Assembly: GCA_003141895.1 (NCBI GenBank)
Contig: PLNT01000034.1
Location: forward strand, 1 to 39,041
Length of the DNA: 39,041 nt
Direction of reading: 5' to 3'
Source: Bacteroidales bacterium
Lineage (GTDB): Bacteria > Bacteroidota > Bacteroidia > Bacteroidales > VadinHA17
The translations under genes and the position numbers were made by a program. Positions 17,030-24,722 of the stretch are shown piece after piece (position 1 is the first letter of the stretch; each line of letters begins with the position of its first letter). The notes beneath the pieces are model-generated. The model was not told where the DNA came from and did not search any database. It saw only the letters and a list, made by a program, of their open reading frames with translations.

Positions 17030-18119
17030 TAAATCTTATATGCAGAATATCGCCGTCTTCAACAATATAATTCTTTCCTTCAATATAGAATTTCCCTGCC
17101 TCTTTACAGGCATGTTCAGAACCAAGTGTAACAAAATCGTGGTATTTCATAACCTCAGCTCGTATAAATCCTCGTTCCAGGTCACTATGGATCACGCCTG
17201 CTGCTTTTGGAGCGGTCATACCTGTTTTTATTGTCCATGCTCTGATCTCCATCTCTCCAACTGTGAAGAATGTCTGCAGATTCAGCATTTTATATGCAGC
17301 TCTTACAAGTTTATCGACTCCCGGTTCAGTCAACCCAGCATCTTTAAGAAACGCCAGACGGTCTTCAGTGCTTTCGAGTTCAGCAATCTCAGCTTCTGTA
17401 GCACCTGCGATTACCAGAATTTCGGCGTTAGTTCCTTTAAGAAATTCCTTAACCCTTTCAACATACTTATTTCCTGTAATGGCTGACTTTTCATCAACAT
17501 TGCACACATACATTACTGGTTTCATCGTCAGGAGAAAGAGATCATCCACATATTTCTTGTCATCCTCCTTTATCTCGAGAGTTCTTGCATTTTTAAAATC
17601 TTCAAAATGCTCACGATACTGATGTAATATTTCAACACCATGTTTTGCATCCTTGTCGCCGGTTTTTGCTGCGCGTCCGAGACGTTCTATCTTTTTTTCG
17701 ACTGACTCAAGGTCCTTAACCTGTAATTCGAGGTCTATAGTTTCAAGGTCGCGCACAGGGTCAACCGAACCATCAATATGAGGAAGCGCCTCATCATCAA
17801 AGCAACGGAGAACATGGATCAGCGCGTCGGTATTTCTTATATCACCCAGAAACTTATTGCCCACTCCTTCACCCTTATTAGATCCTTTTGCCAATCCGGG
17901 AATATCAACTATTTCTACAGTTGTATGGACGATCCTGTCTGTGACCTGATGTTTTTCAAGCTCGTAAAGCCTTGGATCAGGAACCTGAACCACTCCCATG
18001 TTTGATTTGGTAGCACTGAACGCGAAAGCGTTTGTTTCGCCCTTGGTATTGGATATGCAATTAAAGATTGTAGTTTTTCCAACATTGGTTATCCCAATAA
18101 TTCCACATTGAAGAGCCAT
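17022..18119 (-). CDS. ychF: Redox-regulated ATPase YchF (Obg-like)
   Basis: YchF is a universally conserved TRAFAC ATPase, related to Obg GTPases but preferring ATP, and tied to ribosomes and oxidative-stress responses. The 365-residue protein has the P-loop GITNVGKTT (residues 8-16; NVGKTT rather than the usual NVGKST), switch and Walker B segment VEIVDIPGLAKGSNKGEGVGN (about 69-89), NVDE in place of the GTPase NKxD (near 207-210), a coiled-coil arm at about 125-200, and the C-terminal TGS domain (about 280-365). Length is normal. Its promoter is at 18147-18177, and the exported carboxypeptidase gene follows with an 8-base overlap. Confidence 0.96.
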   Translation of the reverse strand: MALQCGIIGITNVGKTTIFNCISNTKGETNAFAFSATKSNMGVVQVPDPRLYELEKHQVTDRIVHTTVEIVDIPGLAKGSNKGEGVGNKFLGDIRNTDALIHVLRCFDDEALPHIDGSVDPVRDLETIDLELQVKDLESVEKKIERLGRAAKTGDKDAKHGVEILHQYREHFEDFKNARTLEIKEDDKKYVDDLFLLTMKPVMYVCNVDEKSAITGNKYVERVKEFLKGTNAEILVIAGATEAEIAELESTEDRLAFLKDAGLTEPGVDKLVRAAYKMLNLQTFFTVGEMEIRAWTIKTGMTAPKAAGVIHSDLERGFIRAEVMKYHDFVTLGSEHACKEAGKFYIEGKNYIVEDGDILHIRFNV

Positions 18120-18146
18120 CAGTAATCCGGATTAATTGATTCGACG

Positions 18147-18177
18147 CAAATTTATCATAATTCCGGGGATAATTCAA
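18147..18177 (-). promoter_or_regulatory. Promoter for ychF
   Basis: On the minus strand TTG (18175-18177) is followed after 20 bases by TAAATTTG (18147-18154), which matches TAnnTTTG exactly. The predicted start near 18142 gives a leader of about 23 bases. Confidence 0.7.
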
Positions 18178-18199
18178 TACCAAAAAAATCCTCTCCCGA

Positions 18200-18310
18200 G
18201 GCGCCCCCTGTCCGCTTCGCGGACTTCCCCCTAAAGGGGGAATAATTCGGTTATATTAAGGACTTGGTTTAGTACAGAGAATTGACCCCCCTTTAGGGGG
18301 GCCGGGGGCC
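18200..18310. repeat. GC-rich intergenic palindromic repeat (subfamily A)
   Basis: This 111-base element lies between the divergent ychF and second sigma genes. The left arm is GGCGCCCCCTG, a hairpin (GTCCGCTTCGCGGAC) and a CCCCCTAAAGGGGG palindrome. The right arm is CCCCCCTTTAGGGGGG followed by CCGGGGGCC. Read from opposite strands the two ends align, so they act as terminal inverted repeats around an AT-rich core. Confidence 0.78.
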
Positions 18311-18393
18311 AAAAGAGATGAAGGCAATGAATTGAAATTTGTATCTTTAAACCTTCAGACATATTTTCTATCTAAGATGAAAATTATTATTAA

Positions 18394-18939
18394 TTGAAGA
18401 ATAGCGGGACAGACGATAATATTTCTGATTTAATAAAAGCAGATCTGAATAAGGGTTTCAGGCTTCTGGTTGAAACATATAGCCAGAAGCTATACTGGCA
18501 CATCCGGCGTCTGGTGATTCTTCATGAGGATGCAGATGATGCCCTTCAGAATACTTTTATCAATGTCTGGAAAAGCATCGGAAATTTCAGAAGTGAAAGT
18601 TCTCTTTACACCTGGCTTTATACCATCGCCACTAACGAAGCTCTTACGCTAATAAATAAAAGGAAAAGAAATGCTTCTGTTTCCATTGATGATTTAAGCG
18701 GCTATTTTGAGAGTTCACAGGAAGGAAGCACATGGTTCGATGGTGATGAAGCTCAACTCAAGCTTCAAAATGCAATCCTGAAACTTCCTGAAAAACAGCG
18801 CATTGTTTTTAACCTGAAATATTATGGCGATATTACTTATGAAGAAATGAGCAAGGTACTGAAAACTTCAGAGGGTGCATTGAAAGCATCGTATCACCAC
18901 GCAGTAAAGAAAATTGAGAAAATGTTAATTAATGATTAA
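18394..18939 (+). CDS. ECF-type RNA polymerase sigma factor
   Basis: This second ECF factor is 181 residues long. Region 2 lies at about 20-90 (HIRRLVILHEDADDALQNTF, then SSLYTWLYTIATNEALTLI), and region 4 at about 125-178 (LPEKQRIVFNLKYYGDITYE, then YEEMSKVLKTSEGALKASYH as the helix-turn-helix). I use the TTG start at 18394: the nearby ATG at 18377 is out of frame and stops at once, and no other start fits. The next gene, 32 bases later, encodes a single-pass membrane protein, and the third a periplasmic protein, so this is a stress-sensing operon like the one at 2.6-4.8 kb but with a different third member. Confidence 0.93.
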   Translation: MKNSGTDDNISDLIKADLNKGFRLLVETYSQKLYWHIRRLVILHEDADDALQNTFINVWKSIGNFRSESSLYTWLYTIATNEALTLINKRKRNASVSIDDLSGYFESSQEGSTWFDGDEAQLKLQNAILKLPEKQRIVFNLKYYGDITYEEMSKVLKTSEGALKASYHHAVKKIEKMLIND

Positions 18940-18971
18940 ACTTTATCAATACTAAACTATCTAAGATAATA

Positions 18972-19394
18972 ATGACAAAGTTAAATGACATACCGCCAAA
19001 AAATCCATACAAAGTACCTGACAATTACTTTGATGATGTAAACAGGAAAATAATTTCTGCTGCCTCGGATATTGAGCCTGAAGTCAGGAAAATCAGTATT
19101 TACAACAAATTCAGAACAAGTATCCTTATTGCAGCTTCTGTTGCAGGTTTTATCATTATAAGTTACAATGCAGTAAGACTATTTTCTTCCGACAGATCAA
19201 ATTCGTCAGTTTCAGAAATGCTGCACGAAATAAATCCTGATTCACTTATTAACGATATTGACATCTCTTCACTTGAGGAAAGTGCATCATCACTGATCGT
19301 TCCACAGGAGGGACCTGATGTAAGCAAAAAGGATATTATTGATTATCTTTTGCTTGAAAATATTGAAATTAATGATATTTATGAACGGCTATAA
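18972..19394 (+). CDS. Putative membrane-bound anti-sigma or sigma partner protein
   Basis: This 140-residue protein has no domain that I can name. The first 45 residues are polar and begin with NPYKVPDNYFDDVNRKI, a phrase that I recall from small Bacteroidota proteins placed after ECF sigma genes. A single membrane helix spans about 49-67 (TSILIAASVAGFIIISYNA). The tail of about 70 residues is acidic, with many Asp, Glu and Ser residues, and should be in the periplasm. Position directly after the sigma gene and the one-pass topology suggest an anti-sigma factor. The next gene starts 10 bases after its stop. No ZAS zinc motif is present. Confidence 0.7.
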   Translation: MTKLNDIPPKNPYKVPDNYFDDVNRKIISAASDIEPEVRKISIYNKFRTSILIAASVAGFIIISYNAVRLFSSDRSNSSVSEMLHEINPDSLINDIDISSLEESASSLIVPQEGPDVSKKDIIDYLLLENIEINDIYERL

Positions 19395-19404
19395 TACTAA
19401 CAAC

Positions 19405-19875
19405 ATGAAAAGAATAATATTTTTAATAATCATAATTCTGACTTTCCCGATGATCAGAACTGAAGCTCAGAATACAAATCTGGAAAAACTGAATAACTAT
19501 AAAATAGGTTTCTTTACAAAAAAAATTAATCTTACATCAGCAGAAGCAGAAAAATTCTGGCCCGCTTATAATGATTATCAAAGCCAGAGGAATCAGATAC
19601 AACTTGAAAAGCTGAAGCTTAACAGGAATTTTAATGAAAACGAAAATTCACTGAATGATGTCCAGCTGGAAGAAATAGGTGATAAGTTGGTAGATTGTCT
19701 TGTCAGGGAATCAAACCTGGCAGTCTCATTTCATAAAAAACTGAAGGAACTGTTACCACCCGCAAAAGTGATAAGATATTACCAGGCAGAGAACCAGTAT
19801 AAACTACAGCTGCTTAATGAATTGCAGAATGCAAAACAACAACAAAAGGGACTCAGACAGGGACGAAACTTTTAA
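19405..19875 (+). CDS. Exported Spy/CpxP-like LTxxE periplasmic sensor protein
   Basis: The 156-residue protein has a signal peptide (hydrophobic run about 4-17, then TEAQ). The mature part is fully helical and Lys/Gln/Asn-rich, starting with INLTSAEAEKFWPAYNDYQ. An LT-x-x-E-A-x-x-F-W-P-x-Y motif of this kind occurs in a Bacteroidota family of periplasmic proteins often annotated as metal sensors, and is related in spirit to the LTxxQ motif of Spy and CpxP. I start at ATG 19405 because it opens the signal peptide directly; the upstream in-frame ATGs overlap the previous gene. As third gene of the operon it probably sits in the periplasm and modulates the sigma/anti-sigma pair, or is its output. 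Confidence 0.78.
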   Translation: MKRIIFLIIIILTFPMIRTEAQNTNLEKLNNYKIGFFTKKINLTSAEAEKFWPAYNDYQSQRNQIQLEKLKLNRNFNENENSLNDVQLEEIGDKLVDCLVRESNLAVSFHKKLKELLPPAKVIRYYQAENQYKLQLLNELQNAKQQQKGLRQGRNF

Positions 19876-19904
19876 GAATCTGGCCTCTCTATCAAACTTT
19901 AGTT

Positions 19905-20088
19905 TACCCCCTTCCCAACCTTTCCCCACGGGGGGGACCGACCGTTAAGAAATTAGCCCTTTGGCTAATTTTAGGGAGGGGCCAGTATGAGAGGTGGCTA
20001 ACGCGGCAGTCTGGCGCCTTCGCTAAAATTGCCTACCAGGCAATTTTCATACGCTTGGCCCTCCCTTGGGGGAAAATGAAATGGGGTA
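19905..20088. repeat. Large GC-rich palindromic repeat with nested hairpins (subfamily B)
   Basis: This 184-base element lies between convergent genes (the LTxxE protein and hutH). Its ends are inverted: TACCCCCTTCCCAACC at the left and, from the other strand, TACCCCATTTCATTTTCCCC at the right. Inside are perfect hairpins, AAATTAGCC/GGCTAATTT near 19950-19972 and AAAATTGCC/GGCAATTTT near 20023-20047, plus the long-range pair GGAGGGGCCA/TTGGCCCTCC. It may fold into one long branched stem and could also end transcription from both sides. Confidence 0.75.
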
Positions 20089-20094
20089 GAGAAA

Positions 20095-21588
20095 TTAGGA
20101 AACCTGAAGTTTAAATTCCCTTATAAAGTCTACAGCCTTTTCAATTTCAGTATACATAACCTTATCGTCTTTAATAAATGGGACTACTTCACGGAAGGAT
20201 TTAACTACATTTTCTATCAATTCAGACGATCTCAATGGTCTTCTGAATTCTAAAGCCTGTATCGCTGTAAAAAGTTCAATAGCTAAAATTCTTTCAAGAT
20301 TTTCGGTAACCCGCAATAGTTTTGTTGCGCCATTTGCTCCCATGCTCACATGATCCTCCTGCTCATTTGAAGAAGGTATAGAATCAACAGAAGATGGTGT
20401 ACATAGTTGCTTATTCTGACTTACAATTGAAGCGGCAGTATATTGAGGGATCATGAATCCACTGTTCAATCCGGGATTTGCAACAAGGAATTCAGGAAGG
20501 TCTCTTTGTCCTGCAATCAACCTGTAAACCCTTCTTTCTGAAATACTACCCAACTCGGCCAGGGCAATCGAGAGATAGTCGAAGATCAGAGCAAGAGGCT
20601 GACCATGGAAATTTCCTCCTGAGACTATCATATCTTCATCGGGGAAAATAGTTGGATTATCTGTGACTGAGTTTATCTCTGTGAGAATAACCGATTTTGA
20701 ATAGCTAATCGTGTCTTTACTGGCTCCATGAACCTGAGGAATACAGCGGAATGAATATGGATCCTGAACATGTGCTTTACTCCGGGAAATAAGCTCGCTC
20801 CCTTTCAGCATTTTTCTGAAAGCAGCTGCAGTAGTAACCTGTCCTTTATGCGGACGTATTTTATGTATGCACTCAAAAAACGGATCAAGCCGGCCATCAT
20901 AAGCCTCCAGCGATATTGCCGAAGTCAGGTCAGCGAAGGCTGAAAGTCTTTCAGCCAGAGTTATAATATATACTCCGTAGGAACTCATGAATTGTGTTCC
21001 GTTAAGGAGTGCAAGACCTTCTTTTGATTTAAGTTCAACAGGATACCAGCCAAATTTTTTAAGGATCACACTTGCTTCTGTTTTTTTGCCTTTGTAGATC
21101 ACCTCTCCCATTCCAAGCAGCGGAAGTACAAGATGTGCCAGCGGTGCAAGATCGCCTGATGCTCCCAGGGATCCCTGCTCATAAACCACCGAAACGATGC
21201 CTTCATTAAAGAAATCTATAAGTCGTTGTACTGTTGAAACCTGTACTCCTGATTTTCCAAGACTTAATGCATGAATTTTGAGTAAAAGCATGAGTCTGAC
21301 AATATCCTCTCTGACTACGGGTCCTGTTCCGCAAGCATGAGACATAACAAGGTTTTCCTGGAGTTTGTTAAGCTGATCATTGCTTATAGTTTTATTATGA
21401 AGTGACCCAAACCCCGTAGTAATACCATAGATAGGTGATGTGTTGTTCTCCAGCTTACTGTCGAGATAATTTCTGCAAATGGTAATAAGGTTAATTGATT
21501 CCTTAGAAAGTGAAATTTTCCCATTCTTCCTAAGAAGATCCCATATTACTTCAATCTTCAGGTCTTCAGGTGATATCTTAAAATTCAT
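20095..21588 (-). CDS. hutH: Histidine ammonia-lyase (aromatic amino acid lyase family)
   Basis: The family removes ammonia from histidine (giving urocanate) or, in relatives, from tyrosine or phenylalanine. The 497-residue protein contains the Ala143-Ser144-Gly145 triad (GSLGASGDLAPL) that cyclises into the MIO cofactor, the catalytic Tyr in YGITTGFG (about 54), and QEDHVSMG (about 410-417). The selectivity position reads M-S-H-A-C-G-T-G, where Ser83-His84 favours histidine over tyrosine. No hutU, hutI or formiminotransferase gene is near, so this copy does not sit in a typical histidine-breakdown operon. The histidyl-tRNA synthetase gene lies directly upstream on the same strand, separated by a palindromic repeat. 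Confidence 0.88.
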   Translation of the reverse strand: MNFKISPEDLKIEVIWDLLRKNGKISLSKESINLITICRNYLDSKLENNTSPIYGITTGFGSLHNKTISNDQLNKLQENLVMSHACGTGPVVREDIVRLMLLLKIHALSLGKSGVQVSTVQRLIDFFNEGIVSVVYEQGSLGASGDLAPLAHLVLPLLGMGEVIYKGKKTEASVILKKFGWYPVELKSKEGLALLNGTQFMSSYGVYIITLAERLSAFADLTSAISLEAYDGRLDPFFECIHKIRPHKGQVTTAAAFRKMLKGSELISRSKAHVQDPYSFRCIPQVHGASKDTISYSKSVILTEINSVTDNPTIFPDEDMIVSGGNFHGQPLALIFDYLSIALAELGSISERRVYRLIAGQRDLPEFLVANPGLNSGFMIPQYTAASIVSQNKQLCTPSSVDSIPSSNEQEDHVSMGANGATKLLRVTENLERILAIELFTAIQALEFRRPLRSSELIENVVKSFREVVPFIKDDKVMYTEIEKAVDFIREFKLQVS

Positions 21589-21640
21589 TTGAAAATAGTT
21601 TTATTAAGTATATTTTTAAATCACAAAGCATGCAAAGAAG

Positions 21641-21753
21641 GTGCACCCCCTGGTCGCTGCGCGGCCGTTCCCCTAAAGGGAGACTAATATGGTTTTTAAT
21701 TAAATTTCTAAAAGCATAAAGTAGCAAATAGCCCCCCTTTGGGGGGATTGGGA
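21641..21753. repeat. GC-rich intergenic palindromic repeat (subfamily A)
   Basis: About 113 bases between hutH and hisS. The left arm is CACCCCCTGG, a hairpin (GGTCGCTGCGCGGCC) and CCCCTAAAGGG; the right arm is CCCCCCTTTGGGGGG then ATTGGGAG. The layout is the same as at 18200-18310, with more base changes in the right arm. Confidence 0.7.
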
Positions 21754-21776
21754 GATATGATCTTTGTGAATGGATT

Positions 21777-23162
21777 TCATTCATTTTTGCGGCCAATTTC
21801 ATTTTCAACAAAGGAAGGTAGCTCTTTTAATTTCAGTTTTTTCTGCTCCCCTGTTGACATTATTTTAATAGTGAGATTATCATTTGTAATTTCATCTTCT
21901 CCTGCAATTATGACGTATGGGATCTTTTTTGAATCGGCATAAGAAATCTGTTTCTTAAGCTTTGCAGAATCGGGATACAACTCACTTCTTATATTCAACC
22001 CATGTAATAAATCAAGGATTTTCAGAGCATACAAAGTCTCATTGTCTCCAAAGTTGACTATCATAACCTGGGTTGAAGAAGCTTTACTCTCATCAAATAA
22101 ATTTAACTGGTTCAAAACATCATAAATTCTGTCGGCTCCGAAAGAAATCCCAACCCCCGATACTCCTTCCATGCCAAAAACTCCTGTAAGATTATCATAA
22201 CGACCTCCGCCACAGATACTTCCAATGCCTACATCTGACGACTTTACCTCGATTATTGCCCCGGTATAATAATTCAATCCGCGTGCAAGTGTAAGATCCA
22301 GTTCAATCCTGGAGTTAAATAAGCTGCCTTGAATTAATTCAAACAGTGTCTTTAATTCTTCTATTCCTTTTAATCCTACTGCAGAACCCGACAATAATTC
22401 GCTCAATACGTTAAGTTTTTCTGAAAAATTGCCCGTCAGCTGCAAGAAAGGTTGGAGACCTGATATAGAATTATCAGATAAACCTTTACTTCTCAATTCG
22501 GAATTAACATTTTCGGCTCCTATCTTATCAAATTTGTCGAGTGCAACCGTGATGTCAATAATTCTGTCGGATCCACCGATATAAGAAGCAATTCCAGCGA
22601 GAACCTTCCGGTTGTTAATTTTAATGACGGTTGAAATCCGGAATTTCCTGAACACATCATCTATTATTCTGAGTAATTCATATTCATTTAATAATGAGTC
22701 GCTACCTATTACGTCTACATCACACTGGAAAAATTCCCTGTACCTGCCTTTTTGCGGCCTGTCGGCTCTCCAAACGGGCTGTATCTGATATCTTTTAAAG
22801 GGGAATACAATTTCATCCCGATGCTGAACAACGTAGCGAGCGAATGGAACTGTAAGATCATATCTCAATCCCTTTTCGCATATCATTGAAGATAATTTTC
22901 CTAATTCCCGGTTAGTCAGGTCTTTATCATCTACAGCTGAGAGAAAATCGCCTGAATTAAGTATTCTGAACAAAAGCTTGTCCCCTTCCTCTCCATATTT
23001 TCCAAGAAGAGTGGTCAGATTTTCAATTGCAGGAGTTTCGATTGGCTGATAGCCGTATAACCTGAAAATATTCTTTATCGATTCAAAAATATATTCACGT
23101 TTCAGCATCTCCCCTGTAGAGAAATCTCTTGTTCCTTTTGGTATTGATGGTTTGGAAGACAT
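21777..23162 (-). CDS. hisS: Histidyl-tRNA synthetase
   Basis: HisRS charges tRNA-His. The 461-residue class II synthetase begins with [20 protein letters not shown], the usual start. Motif 1 lies at about 38-60. The histidine-binding and motif 2 region reads [14 protein letters not shown] (about 93-106), then [25 protein letters not shown] (about 120-146). The histidine A motif [10 protein letters not shown] is at about 293-302, and the C-terminal anticodon-binding domain spans about 365-455. The length matches the bacterial norm. A -33/-7 promoter is visible 38-66 bases upstream (23200-23228), embedded in short direct repeats. The gap downstream to hutH holds a palindromic repeat. Confidence 0.96.
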   Translation of the reverse strand: MSSKPSIPKGTRDFSTGEMLKREYIFESIKNIFRLYGYQPIETPAIENLTTLLGKYGEEGDKLLFRILNSGDFLSAVDDKDLTNRELGKLSSMICEKGLRYDLTVPFARYVVQHRDEIVFPFKRYQIQPVWRADRPQKGRYREFFQCDVDVIGSDSLLNEYELLRIIDDVFRKFRISTVIKINNRKVLAGIASYIGGSDRIIDITVALDKFDKIGAENVNSELRSKGLSDNSISGLQPFLQLTGNFSEKLNVLSELLSGSAVGLKGIEELKTLFELIQGSLFNSRIELDLTLARGLNYYTGAIIEVKSSDVGIGSICGGGRYDNLTGVFGMEGVSGVGISFGADRIYDVLNQLNLFDESKASSTQVMIVNFGDNETLYALKILDLLHGLNIRSELYPDSAKLKKQISYADSKKIPYVIIAGEDEITNDNLTIKIMSTGEQKKLKLKELPSFVENEIGRKNE

Positions 23163-23199
23163 AGTCAGATATTAAAGACAAAAGATAAAAGTATAAAGA

Positions 23200-23228
23200 C
23201 AAAAGTATACATATAAGTCGAAAGTCAA
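23200..23228 (-). promoter_or_regulatory. Promoter for hisS within short direct repeats
   Basis: On the minus strand TTG (23226-23228) precedes TACTTTTG (23200-23207) by 18 bases, a match to the consensus. The motif GACTTTCGACTT occurs twice in the same stretch (about 23214-23243), and TACTTTTG occurs again near 23243-23250. Confidence 0.6.
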
Positions 23229-23252
23229 TAAAGTCGAAAGTCAAAAGTATTT

Positions 23253-23378
23253 GCCCCCTGACCCCATAAAAGGGGGTAAAATCTTAGTCTATCAATAATC
23301 TTATTAAGGACACCGAATTAGTCCCCCTTTAGGGGGACATCCCGATAGCTATCGGGAGCGCAGCGGCAGGGGGTCGCC
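23253..23378. repeat. GC-rich intergenic palindromic repeat (subfamily A, inverted)
   Basis: This 126-base element between hisS and ppk2 has the plain arm on the left (GCCCCCTGACCCCATAAAAG) and the hairpin-bearing arm on the right: CCCCCTTTAGGGGG, the perfect 18-base palindrome TCCCGATAGCTATCGGGA (23340-23357), then GCGCAGCGGCAGGGGG. It therefore lies in the opposite orientation to the copies at 6904, 18200 and 21641, and carries a different hairpin insert. Confidence 0.75.
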
Positions 23379-23387
23379 TCTTAAACT

Positions 23388-24251
23388 TTAGTATTTTTCC
23401 GGAACGAATGTTTGTTCTGTAACCGGTGGCCTTACGTAAGCTACATCATGTTTAAGGGGAGGCAGCTTAAGTGGCTTTGGTGTAAGATCTTCATATGGAA
23501 TAAGCGAAAGCAGATGACTCATACAATTCAGCCTGGCTCTTTTTTTATCATCGGCACGTACAACATACCAGGGCGATTGTTTGGTATCGGTATAGGAGAA
23601 CATTTTATCTTTTGCCATTGAATATTCAACCCATTTATCTCGCGATTCTATATCCATCGGACTTATTTTCCATCTTTTTGTAGGATCGGTGATTCTGTCC
23701 TGGAATCTCCTTTCCTGTTCATGATCACTAACTGAAAACCAGTATTTTACAAGTATAATACCCGACCGAATCAACATTCTTTCAAACTCGGGGCATGATC
23801 TCAGGAATTCTTCATATTCATCATTCGTGCAATAACCCATCACCTGTTCAACGCCAGCCCTGTTATACCAGCTTCTGTCGAAGAGAGTGATTTCTCCTCC
23901 CGCAGGTAATTCAGATACATATCTCTGGAAATACCACTGAGACTTTTCTTTTTCAGTAGGAATGCCCAAAGCAGCTATTCTGCATATCCTGGGATTAAGA
24001 CAACCGGCAATTGTTTTGATTACACCACCCTTACCTGCGGCATCCCTGCCTTCAAATACCACAACAACGCGTAATTTGTTAGTCTTAACCCATTCCTGAA
24101 GTTTTACGAGTTCAATTTCAAGATCCCTGAGGAGATCTTCGTATTCTTCCGAACCAAGTTTTTTCTTTTTTTCCTGTTCTATATCATGATAAAGGTCGTC
24201 TTTACCGTTAGATTTCCCTTTTACCGGATTTTTTTCTTTATTGTGTGCCAT
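23388..24251 (-). CDS. ppk2: Polyphosphate kinase 2 (PPK2 family)
   Basis: PPK2 enzymes move phosphate between polyphosphate and nucleotides, usually making GTP or ATP from the diphosphates. The 287-residue single-domain protein has a Walker A loop GRDAAGKGG (68-76), a lid segment (about 84-115), and the Walker B-like LFDRSWYNRAGVE (123-135). Later blocks KYWFSVSDHEQERRFQDR, DPTKRWKISPMD and SPWYVVRADDKKRARLN are typical of the family. One domain of this length suggests class I. The N-terminal 30 residues are polar and lysine-rich. The DUF4870 gene lies upstream on the same strand with a 64-base gap and may share the transcript. No ppk1 or ppx gene is near. Confidence 0.94.
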   Translation of the reverse strand: MAHNKEKNPVKGKSNGKDDLYHDIEQEKKKKLGSEEYEDLLRDLEIELVKLQEWVKTNKLRVVVVFEGRDAAGKGGVIKTIAGCLNPRICRIAALGIPTEKEKSQWYFQRYVSELPAGGEITLFDRSWYNRAGVEQVMGYCTNDEYEEFLRSCPEFERMLIRSGIILVKYWFSVSDHEQERRFQDRITDPTKRWKISPMDIESRDKWVEYSMAKDKMFSYTDTKQSPWYVVRADDKKRARLNCMSHLLSLIPYEDLTPKPLKLPPLKHDVAYVRPPVTEQTFVPEKY

Positions 24252-24315
24252 GATGTAGAATATTAATGAAACAGAAAATTATCAAAAATTTTTGGAAAAG
24301 CGAACATTTATAGTT

Positions 24316-24672
24316 TTATTGTATGAACGGTATCACCAGCGGGTATTTGAAAAGTTCTCCTTTAGGAGCTTTTACACTTGCAATAATAACGCAAATAACC
24401 TTAATCGTTCCTAATGCAACGATTATTGGAATTCCGATAATGATGAAACATAAAGGAATAGTCAGGAACATATAAAGCAGCATAGATAACTGAAAGTTAA
24501 GAGATGCCTTTCCGTTAATATTTACCCATGAAGATTCATCTCTTCTTGTCAGCCAGCAAATCAGGGGCCCGATTATCCCGCCAAAGGGGAAAAAGAAACC
24601 AGCAAAAGCTGAGAGATGGCACAGCATCGACCAATTTCTTTCTGTTTCCGATAATATCCTGTTCTCTTCCAT
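24316..24672 (-). CDS. DUF4870 domain-containing membrane protein
   Basis: The 118-residue protein has two to three membrane helices. It begins with SETERNWSMLCHLSAFAGFFFPFGGIIGPLICWL, followed by ASLNFQLSMLLYMFLTIPLCFIIIGIPIIVAL, and ends IIASVKAPKGELFKYPLVIPFI. The ERxWxMLxHLSAFxG start and the late G-x-x-x-x-Y-P motif identify the DUF4870 family, small proteins of unknown function widespread in bacteria. It precedes ppk2 on the same strand (64 bases away), and follows two exported hypothetical genes by 50 bases. No function can be assigned. Confidence 0.85.
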   Translation of the reverse strand: MEENRILSETERNWSMLCHLSAFAGFFFPFGGIIGPLICWLTRRDESSWVNINGKASLNFQLSMLLYMFLTIPLCFIIIGIPIIVALGTIKVICVIIASVKAPKGELFKYPLVIPFIQ

Positions 24673-24722
24673 GATTTCTAAGTGTTTATTTAAAGACGGG
24701 TTTCGCTGACGTGTGCTGCATG

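Noticed and set aside
17263-17622. 119-codon antisense frame in ychF
   Set aside because: A shadow of the conserved ychF gene with no independent features.
23340-23357. 18-base perfect palindrome as a regulator operator
   Set aside because: It sits inside a repeat element, at the position where sister copies carry other hairpins, so it is better seen as part of the repeat.
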